In this document: in pieces, positions 1 to 5,503 of the stretch
How the letters are laid out: each line of letters begins with the position of its first letter
How positions within the stretch are numbered: the stretch's first letter is position 1
Source of the DNA: Acidobacteriota bacterium
Lineage (GTDB): Bacteria; Acidobacteriota; Vicinamibacteria; Vicinamibacterales; UBA2999
Assembly (NCBI GenBank): GCA_013813075.1
Contig: JACCSI010000618.1
Location: 1 to 5,847 of the forward strand
Length of the DNA stretch: 5,847 nt
Direction of reading: 5' to 3'
Program-made: the position numbers and the translations under genes
Notes under the pieces: generated by a model
The model's database searches: none
Told to the model about the DNA's origin: nothing
The model's input: only the letters and a program-made list of their open reading frames with translations

Positions 1-1213
1 CCTTGGTCGAGGCGACGCCGATTTCTGGACCGGCATGCGTGTAGAGCGTGCCGTCGGCCTCACGTGTGGCCATGCTGCCGACGACGTTGCAGATGGCGAT
101 GCTGCGCGCGCCCTTGCTTTTGGCCTCGCGCAAGGCGGCGAGCGTGTCGGCGGTTTCGCCTGACTGGGTAATGACGATGGTCAGCGTCTTGTCGTCGACG
201 ATCGGGCTGCGGTAGCGGTACTCCGATCCGTAGTCCACTTCGGTCGGAATCCCCGCGAACTGCTCGATCAGGAACTTGCCCACCAGACCGGCATGCCACG
301 ACGTGCCGCACGCCAGCAGCTGCACCTTGTTGAAGGCGCGAAAGTCATCGTCGGTCAATTTCATTTCGTCGAGGAAGACGAGTCCGGTGTCTTGCGAGAC
401 GCGACCGAGGATGGTCTCGCGCACAGCGGTCGGCTGTTCGAAGATTTCCTTCAGCATGAAATGCTTGTAGCCGGCCTTTTCCGCCTGGACTGGATCCCAG
501 GTGACGCGGGTCGACTTCTTTTCGACGACGGCGCCGTCGAGAGTCGTGAACTTGACGCCGGCGCGTGTCACGATCGCCATCTCCTGATCGTCAAGGAAGG
601 TGACGTCACGCGTGTGCTGAAGAATTGCCGGAATGTCGGATGCGACGAACCACTCGCCATCGCCGAGACCGACCACGACCGGCGGGCCATTGCGCACGGC
701 GACGATCTTCTCGGGGTCGTCAGCGGACAGCATGACGATGGCAAACAGGCCGCGCAGGCGCTTCATCGCGCGCATCACCGCGTGCTCGAGACCGTCCGCT
801 TTCCACTCCTGCTCAACGAGGTGGGCGACGACCTCCGTGTCGGTCTCGGTGACGAACTTGTGGCCCAGCGCCTGGAGCTCCTGCTTCAACTGAAGATAGT
901 TCTCGATAATGCCGTTGTGGACGACGACAATCTTGTTCTTGCAGTCGCGATGGGGGTGGGCGTTTTCTTCAGTGGGCCGTCCATGGGTCGCCCAACGCGT
1001 GTGGCCGAGACCGTACACACCAGTGAGCGGCTCGGCGGCAATCACTTGCTCGAGGTTTGCCAGCTTGCCCGCGCTGCGACGAATCTCCAGCCCGTTGCCG
1101 TTGACCACCGCCACCCCGGCAGAATCGTAGCCGCGGTATTCAAGGCGACGCAGCCCTTCGATGAGGACCGGAACAACCGCCTTGTCGCCGATGTAACCGA
1201 TGATGCCGCACAT
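1..1213 (-). CDS. glmS: Glutamine--fructose-6-phosphate aminotransferase (isomerizing), N-terminal two thirds, cut by left window edge
   Basis: GlmS converts fructose-6-phosphate and glutamine to glucosamine-6-phosphate and glutamate, the committed cytoplasmic step to UDP-GlcNAc. The reading frame is open from ATG at 1213 to the window edge (404 codons plus one base); E. coli GlmS is 609 residues, so about a third is missing. The N-terminal glutaminase domain begins Met-Cys-Gly-Ile-Ile-Gly, with Cys2 becoming the catalytic N-terminal cysteine after Met removal. Further motifs are EYRGYDSAG (25-33), GHTRWATHG (70-78) and HNGIIEN (99-105). The first isomerase SIS domain shows CGTS (302-305) and TQSGET (349-354), matching the sugar-phosphate loops of E. 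coli. The sequence ends in EIGVASTK at the border. The start is fixed because Cys must follow Met. The only Shine-Dalgarno-like element is an AGG nine bases upstream. It lies 52 bp after glmU. That gap is too short for a glmS ribozyme. Identity is effectively certain. Confidence 0.97.
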   Translation of the reverse strand, partial: MCGIIGYIGDKAVVPVLIEGLRRLEYRGYDSAGVAVVNGNGLEIRRSAGKLANLEQVIAAEPLTGVYGLGHTRWATHGRPTEENAHPHRDCKNKIVVVHNGIIENYLQLKQELQALGHKFVTETDTEVVAHLVEQEWKADGLEHAVMRAMKRLRGLFAIVMLSADDPEKIVAVRNGPPVVVGLGDGEWFVASDIPAILQHTRDVTFLDDQEMAIVTRAGVKFTTLDGAVVEKKSTRVTWDPVQAEKAGYKHFMLKEIFEQPTAVRETILGRVSQDTGLVFLDEMKLTDDDFRAFNKVQLLACGTSWHAGLVGKFLIEQFAGIPTEVDYGSEYRYRSPIVDDKTLTIVITQSGETADTLAALREAKSKGARSIAICNVVGSMATREADGTLYTHAGPEIGVASTK

Positions 1214-1235
1214 AAGAAGGGACCTGGTTCTTTCA

Positions 1236-1277
1236 GTTCAACGTTCACAGTTCAAAGACCAACGTTCAACGTTGGAC
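1236..1277. repeat. Phased 7-nt degenerate repeat (GTTCAAC type) in the glmU-glmS spacer
   Basis: On the plus strand, six consecutive 7-base units start at 1236, 1243, 1250, 1257, 1264 and 1271. The units at 1236 and 1264 are GTTCAAC. Those at 1243 and 1250 are GTTCACA and GTTCAAA. The units at 1257 (GACCAAC) and 1271 (GTTGGAC) are more diverged. The array covers most of the glmU-glmS spacer and the last codons of glmU. The periodicity is seen directly. That it belongs to a genome-wide family of short intergenic repeats is inference. No function is known to me. Confidence 0.7.
1259..1275 (-). other. Perfect 7-bp hairpin with the glmU stop codon as its loop
   Basis: Read on the minus (mRNA) strand, the sequence is CCAACGT-TGA-ACGTTGG: two perfectly complementary 7-base arms around three bases, which are the in-frame TGA stop of glmU (1268-1266). 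It is followed by a short T-rich stretch (TCTTTG) but no real T-tract, so it does not look like an efficient intrinsic terminator. It could be a weak attenuator or mRNA-stability element before glmS, or simply a by-product of the 7-nt repeat in which it sits. The pairing is certain from sequence; a biological role is not. Confidence 0.5.
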
Positions 1278-2651
1278 GGAGGCTTTTCGCTTGGCCACCC
1301 AGCCGGCCTTGTTTTCCTGGCGGCTTCTGCCGATGCCGAGCGCCCCCTCTGGGACGTCAGTGGTGACGGCCGATCCTGCGGCAATGTAGGCCCCGCGGCC
1401 GACTTTGACCGGCGCCACCAGCGTCGAGTTGCTGCCGACAAAGGCGCCCTCTTCAATCACAGTCTGGTGCTTCGCAGCGCCATCGTAGTTGCAGGTGATG
1501 GTGCCCGCGCCAACGTTGACGTTTGGGCCGATCGTGGCGTCGCCGAGGTAGGCGAGGTGATTGGCCTTGCTGCCCGCGCCCAGGGTGGTCTTCTTGAGCT
1601 CCACGAAGTTGCCGACATGGGCGTTGTCGCCGACGTCCGCGCCAGGCCGCAGGTGCGCGAACGGACCAATGGAGGCCCCAGCGCGCACCGTGGCATCCGT
1701 GATGACTGAATGATTGCGAATGAGCGCGCGGTCGCCAATGGTGGAGTTGACGATGCGGCTCCCTGAGTATATCTCGCACGCCGCGCCGATCCTGGAGCCG
1801 CGCTCGATGAACACGCACGGGTGGATGACGGTATCCAGCCCAATCTCGACATCCGTATCGATATAGGTGGTCGCCGGGTCGATGAGGGTGACGCCGGCCG
1901 CCATCAACTCTTCGTTTTTCTGCTGTCGCACCATCCTGCTGACCTCGGCAAGTTCTGTTCGGCTGTTGATTCCGCGAATCTCCACCGCGGTCGGAATCGT
2001 AAACGTCGAGACGCCAAGTCCTCGTCGACGGTAAATCGCCACCAGGTCCGGGAGGTAGTACTCACCCTGCGCGTTGTCCGAACCGATGGCCTCGAGCGCC
2101 TCGAAGAGCGGCTCCAGGGCAAACGCGTAGATGCCCGAGTTGATCTCGCCAATCGTCCGCTGCGCGACCGATGCGTCGCGCTCTTCGACGATGCGGGCGA
2201 CGCGCCCCTGCGTTCGCACGATGCGACCGTAGCCATATGGTCGGTCGACCACCGCGGTCAGCACGGTGGCCGCCGCCTGCTCATCTCTGTGTGCGGTCAC
2301 GAGCCCGTGAAGCGATTCGCGCGTCAGCAGCGGCACGTCTCCTGAGAGCAGTACCACCGTGCCGGTTCGCCCCTTCAGAACCGGTGCGGTCTGCAGCAAG
2401 GCGTGGCCGGTGCCGAGTTGCGGCTCCTGCAGCACGAAGTGCAGTTGAGGTCGCACGCCCAGGTGTGACTTGACCTGGTCGGCGGCATGGCCGACGACGA
2501 TCGTGGTCGTCACGGGACCGAGTGCCGCGGCAGTGTCAAGAACCCGATCGATCAGGGCGCGGCCGGCAACCTGGTGCAGGACCTTCGGCCTTTCGGACTT
2601 CATGCGAGTCCCCCTGCCGGCGGCGAGCACAACTATATGGAGATCAGACAT
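1266..2651 (-). CDS. glmU: Bifunctional GlmU: glucosamine-1-phosphate N-acetyltransferase / UDP-GlcNAc pyrophosphorylase
   Basis: GlmU performs the last two cytoplasmic steps to UDP-GlcNAc: acetyl transfer from acetyl-CoA to glucosamine-1-phosphate, then uridylyl transfer from UTP. The protein is 461 residues (E. coli 456), so it is full length. The N-terminal nucleotidyltransferase domain (about 1-230) starts with the signature LAAGRGTRM (9-17) and PKVL (22-25, Lys23 binding nucleotide). It continues with QLGTGHA, SGDVPLL (the Mg-binding Asp), GYGRI and EINSGIY. From about 250 to 430 there are hexapeptide repeats forming a left-handed beta helix. The acetyltransferase site includes KANHLAYLGD, in which His365 corresponds to the catalytic His363 of E. 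coli, and the NYDG and GSNS stretches. The start ATG precedes the nucleotidyltransferase motif at the usual distance. No Shine-Dalgarno is visible; instead a short GGGG/CCCC inverted repeat (2659-2671) lies just upstream. rsmI ends 26 bp before it, suggesting co-transcription and perhaps coupled translation. Identity is very secure. Confidence 0.98.
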   Translation of the reverse strand: MSDLHIVVLAAGRGTRMKSERPKVLHQVAGRALIDRVLDTAAALGPVTTTIVVGHAADQVKSHLGVRPQLHFVLQEPQLGTGHALLQTAPVLKGRTGTVVLLSGDVPLLTRESLHGLVTAHRDEQAAATVLTAVVDRPYGYGRIVRTQGRVARIVEERDASVAQRTIGEINSGIYAFALEPLFEALEAIGSDNAQGEYYLPDLVAIYRRRGLGVSTFTIPTAVEIRGINSRTELAEVSRMVRQQKNEELMAAGVTLIDPATTYIDTDVEIGLDTVIHPCVFIERGSRIGAACEIYSGSRIVNSTIGDRALIRNHSVITDATVRAGASIGPFAHLRPGADVGDNAHVGNFVELKKTTLGAGSKANHLAYLGDATIGPNVNVGAGTITCNYDGAAKHQTVIEEGAFVGSNSTLVAPVKVGRGAYIAAGSAVTTDVPEGALGIGRSRQENKAGWVAKRKASVQR

Positions 2652-2677
2652 GCGGGAAGGGGAACGCCCCCACTAGC

Positions 2678-3679
2678 CTATCGTTTTTCGGTGCGCTCTG
2701 TAGCTCCGGTCGATTCTGGCGTTTCTGGAGGGGCGATGGCCTGTGCCACCGGCTGCCGTGATATAGGTTCAATGGCTTCTGCGCCTTCGGTTCCGGGTTC
2801 GCTGGCCACTGTCCTACTGGGAGGGGCCGCCTTGCTGCGTTCTAACGCGGCATACACCGCTTTTGGCGAGAGGTTCAGTTTGTCTGCCACGGTCTTGATG
2901 CTATCTCGCCGCGTCCCCCCTACAATTTCCGTCGATTGGCCAAACAAATGCGCTATCTCATCGTCAGACACATCAGCGAAATTCTGGAGCCTGGTCTCCT
3001 CCGGCCCAATAATCAACACGAATTCGCCCTTGCTCACTAGTTTCGACCCCTGTGGTATCGGTTCCACCGGGAAATAGCTCCACTCCTCGTGTATTTTCGT
3101 CAACTCCCTGGCAACTATAATAGGTCTATCGACCAAATATGTTTCAATGTCGACGAACGTACGCTGAATTCTATGTGGGGCCTCAAAGCACACAACGGGG
3201 ATGTTTACGAGCGACTTTACCCATTCAAACCACTCAATGCGGTCTTTTGACCTAATAGGAGGAAAGCCAGCAAAGGCAAATCGCTCGAACGATAACCCAC
3301 TGGCGCTCAGGATCGCCGTGACTGCGCTGGCGCCCGGAATCGGTTCGACGCGCAGTCCGGCTTGCCTCGCGAGCCGCACCAATCTGGAGCCCGGATCGCT
3401 GATTCCGGGGGTCCCGGCATCGCTCACGATCGCGATCGAATCCCCCGCATGCATCCGACGAACCAGATGCTCGGCCCGGTGGTGCTCGTTGTGTTCGTGA
3501 AGGCTGATGAGCGGCGTGTCGATGCCGTAATGGCGCAGCAGATTGCCCGAGCGGCGCGTGTCTTCGGCCGCGACCAGCGCCACGTCTTTCAAGATCCGCA
3601 ACGCTCGCAGCGTGATGTCTTCGAGGTTGCCGATCGGAGTCGCCACGACAAACAGGGTGCCCGGCAGACCTGCCGTCAT
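2678..3679 (-). CDS. rsmI: 16S rRNA (cytidine(1402)-2'-O)-methyltransferase
   Basis: RsmI uses S-adenosylmethionine to 2'-O-methylate C1402 in the decoding centre of 16S rRNA and belongs to the tetrapyrrole-methylase fold. Family motifs appear in order: VVATPIGNLEDITLRA (11-26), AAEDTR (37-42), SLHEHNE (59-65), VSDAGTPGISDPG (85-97) and the SAM-site loop PGASAV (115-120). The second subdomain has FAFAGFPP, CFEAPHR and ARELTKIHEE. A helical C-terminal module (about 264-290) resembles the conserved end of the family. The protein is 333 residues against 286 in E. coli. The excess is a Pro/Glu/Ala/Thr-rich, probably disordered tail after about residue 290. The start is the first ATG at the expected distance from the ATPIGN motif; a GAGG abuts it directly, too close for a normal Shine-Dalgarno. 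It is first gene of the apparent rsmI-glmU-glmS unit. Base composition changes sharply within the gene: residues 1-128 are GC-rich, while about 129-247 are near 48% GC and use ATA, AGA, AGG and TTA codons. The reading frame and motifs stay intact. Confidence 0.96.
   Translation of the reverse strand: MTAGLPGTLFVVATPIGNLEDITLRALRILKDVALVAAEDTRRSGNLLRHYGIDTPLISLHEHNEHHRAEHLVRRMHAGDSIAIVSDAGTPGISDPGSRLVRLARQAGLRVEPIPGASAVTAILSASGLSFERFAFAGFPPIRSKDRIEWFEWVKSLVNIPVVCFEAPHRIQRTFVDIETYLVDRPIIVARELTKIHEEWSYFPVEPIPQGSKLVSKGEFVLIIGPEETRLQNFADVSDDEIAHLFGQSTEIVGGTRRDSIKTVADKLNLSPKAVYAALERSKAAPPSRTVASEPGTEGAEAIEPISRQPVAQAIAPPETPESTGATERTEKR
2941..3300. other. Low-GC block inside rsmI
   Basis: By direct count, 174 of 360 bases (48%) are G or C in 2941-3300, while 84 of 120 (70%) are in the adjoining 3301-3420. 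The right edge is abrupt, at about codon 129 (a TTA leucine) of rsmI. The left edge is gradual: 58% in 2881-2940, 60% in 2821-2880, 57% in 2761-2820 and 67% in 2701-2760. Codons ATA, AGA, AGG, CTA and TTA cluster here. The block encodes the second methylase subdomain and remains fully in frame with recognisable motifs. Gene conversion or recombination with a lower-GC homologue is one explanation (inference); relaxed codon use is another. Confidence 0.75.
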
Positions 3680-3737
3680 CCTCGCGCGAACCCGGGATGA
3701 ACCCTGAGTAACGTCGAAGGGTGCATCCGTGGATTTT

Positions 3738-3743
3738 ATTGTA
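3738..3743 (-). promoter_or_regulatory. Possible -10 box for the rsmI-glmU-glmS unit
   Basis: On the minus strand this reads TACAAT, five of six matches to the sigma-70 -10 consensus, in an AT-rich patch of an otherwise GC-rich spacer, about 60 bases upstream of the rsmI start. No good -35 hexamer lies 16-18 bases further upstream; the best-placed hexamer is GGCAAC. It is the most promoter-like minus-strand site I see in the divergent spacer, but the call is weak. Confidence 0.25.
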
Positions 3744-3761
3744 CGATTGGGAGTTGGACCG

Positions 3762-3780
3762 TTGCCGGATGAGCCGGCAA
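3762..3780. repeat. Perfect inverted repeat in the divergent intergenic spacer
   Basis: TTGCCGG (3762-3768), a five-base spacer ATGAG, and CCGGCAA (3774-3780) form a perfect 7-bp inverted repeat. It lies between the two divergent units, 51 bp before the DUF885 start and 82 bp before the rsmI start. Neither side has a T-tract, so it is not an intrinsic terminator. It could be an operator for a dimeric regulator, a hairpin in the leader of the plus-strand unit, or a copy of a dispersed palindromic element. The symmetry is seen; the role is not established. Confidence 0.55.
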
Positions 3781-3831
3781 GGTGGGTACTACGAACCTAC
3801 TGACCCCAAAAATACAGCGACCCGATGAAAC

Positions 3832-5493
3832 ATGCACGCCGCTGAACCCTTTCCGCATTTCGTCGACGACTACCTGAACTACCTGTACGAGGCGCATCCG
3901 ACGAGCGCGACGATGGACGGCGTGCACATGCACGACGACCTGCTCGAAGACTTCCGTCGTCCGGCCATTGAGACCCATTTAAGCGCGCTGGCGGGCTTTG
4001 CGCGCCGTCTCGACGCCATTCCCGTCGCCGGGTTGCCGGAGTCCGAGCAGATTGAACACGCCATCGTGTCGTCGAACATCCGCGGCCGCCAGTTCGATTT
4101 CGAAGGCACCCGTTCCTGGGAACGCAACCCCCAGGTCTACGCCGAAACCCTCGCATCGAGTCTCGCGGCGCAAACGATCTTCGATTACGCGCCCGAGGCT
4201 GACCGGGCGCGACGCATTCTGTCGAAGCTGCGCCAGACCCCGCGGCTGATTCAAGCCGCCCGCGAGAATGTCAAAGAACCGCCCGCGATCTTCGTGAAGG
4301 TGGGCCTCGACGCGCTCCGGGGCGTGATGTCGTTTATTGACAGCGACTTGCCCAAGGCGTTTCGACGTCTCGACGATGTGCAACTGCTTTCGGATCTCGC
4401 CGACGCGTCGCAGGAGGCGGTGCAGTCGGTGGGTGAGTACGTGGAGTATCTCGAAACTGAGGTCCGTCCCAAGGCCAAGGCGTCGTTCCGACTCGGACAG
4501 GAAAAGTTCGAACAAAAGCTGCGACTCGAAGAGGGACTGAACCTTTCGGTCGAGCGCCTGCTGGCGATCGCGGACCGCGAGTTACGCAATACGCAGGAAG
4601 AGTTCCGCACACTGGCCGGCCGCTTGAATGGCGGCGATCCAATTGAAAACTGGCGCAAGTCGAAAGAGCAGTCGCACCCGCAGCCCGGCCAACTGCTTGC
4701 AACGGCGCGCGAACAAGTGATCGAGCTGCAAACGTTCCTGCGCCGCAATTCGATTGTGACGCTGCCTGACGACGCCACGGTGGAAGTGGCGGCCACGCCG
4801 GATTTCTTCCGCTGGTCGTTCGCGAGCATGTGGACACCCGGGCCGTTCGAGCAGCGCGCCCAACGCGCGATGTATTACCTCACAGACGTGGATCCGTCGT
4901 GGCCGCACGACAAGCAGATTGAGCATCTTCGCGACTTCAACATCCCGACGCTGTGGACGATCTCGATTCACGAGGTCTTCCCGGGGCACTATCTCCACTA
5001 TCAGCATCTCCGGAAGGTGGAGTCCAAGGTGCGGCGGTCGACCTTGTTCGCGCCGGCGTCGTATATCGAAGGGTGGGCGCACTATTGCGAGCAGATGATG
5101 CTCGAGGCGGGGTTCGGCCGTAAGGACCACACCCTCAAGCTGGGCCAACTCGCGGAATCCCTGGTGCGGCTCGCACGGGTGGTCGTTGGCATTCGTTTGC
5201 ATACCGACGACTGGTCGGTGGAGCAGGGGATGCGGTTCTTCCGCGACGAAGCGTTCCTGGAGGAATCGACCGCGCGCCGAGAGGCGGAGCGCGGGACGTT
5301 CGACCCGACGTACCTCGTTTACACTGCGGGCAAGCTCGGGTTGCTGAAGCTTCGCCACGATTGGCAGGAGCAACAAGGCGGTAAGGCGTCTCTGCGCGCG
5401 TTCCACGACGCGTTGTTGTCCCACGGATCCGCGCCGCTCTGGGCGCTGCGTCGGTTCATGCTCGGCAGCAACAGCGACGCGGTTCTCGAATAA
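3832..5493 (+). CDS. DUF885 family protein, predicted gluzincin-like metallopeptidase
   Basis: This 553-residue protein matches the DUF885 family in length and layout. The family is annotated as of unknown function but carries a metallopeptidase-like site; a peptidase role is inference from that. The motif HEVFPGH is at 380-386 (the family's HE..PGH signature, four residues between Glu and the second His rather than the two of classical HExxH). It is followed by EGWAHYCEQ at 413-421, whose Glu413 or Glu420 would be the downstream acidic metal ligand. The C-terminal part has the family's FHDALLSHGSAPL segment (524 onward). The N-terminal half is mainly predicted helix, rich in charged residues (about 190-280 could be coiled). 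No signal peptide or membrane segment is visible, so a cytoplasmic location is likely, whereas many relatives are exported. An in-frame TGA at 3826 makes ATG 3832 the earliest start; there is no clear Shine-Dalgarno. The next gene follows after 10 bp, probably in the same transcript. Substrate is unknown. Confidence 0.9.
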   Translation: MHAAEPFPHFVDDYLNYLYEAHPTSATMDGVHMHDDLLEDFRRPAIETHLSALAGFARRLDAIPVAGLPESEQIEHAIVSSNIRGRQFDFEGTRSWERNPQVYAETLASSLAAQTIFDYAPEADRARRILSKLRQTPRLIQAARENVKEPPAIFVKVGLDALRGVMSFIDSDLPKAFRRLDDVQLLSDLADASQEAVQSVGEYVEYLETEVRPKAKASFRLGQEKFEQKLRLEEGLNLSVERLLAIADRELRNTQEEFRTLAGRLNGGDPIENWRKSKEQSHPQPGQLLATAREQVIELQTFLRRNSIVTLPDDATVEVAATPDFFRWSFASMWTPGPFEQRAQRAMYYLTDVDPSWPHDKQIEHLRDFNIPTLWTISIHEVFPGHYLHYQHLRKVESKVRRSTLFAPASYIEGWAHYCEQMMLEAGFGRKDHTLKLGQLAESLVRLARVVVGIRLHTDDWSVEQGMRFFRDEAFLEESTARREAERGTFDPTYLVYTAGKLGLLKLRHDWQEQQGGKASLRAFHDALLSHGSAPLWALRRFMLGSNSDAVLE

Positions 5494-5503
5494 ACGGACG
5501 GTT

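Noticed and set aside
1214..1265. Possible glmS ribozyme upstream of glmS
   Set aside because: The gap is only 52 bases and mostly 7-nt repeat; the ribozyme needs well over 100 bases with a conserved pseudoknotted core, and nothing resembling it is seen.
293..1366. Long plus-strand open frame of 357 codons antisense to glmS and the glmU end
   Set aside because: The minus strand here encodes unmistakable GlmS motifs in an unbroken frame. The antisense frame resembles no family and is the usual by-product of high-GC codon bias.
2487..3077. Plus-strand open frame of 196 codons across the rsmI-glmU junction
   Set aside because: It overlaps two well-supported genes on the other strand and shows no family features.
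3762..3780. Hairpin considered as an intrinsic terminator
   Set aside because: No T-tract follows on either strand, and the flanking genes diverge, so no transcript would be expected to end here.
4582..5424. Minus-strand open frame of 280 codons opposite the DUF885 gene
   Set aside because: The plus strand carries the conserved HEVFPGH and EGWAHY motifs; the minus frame is Arg/Leu/Glu-rich shadow sequence with no recognisable domain.
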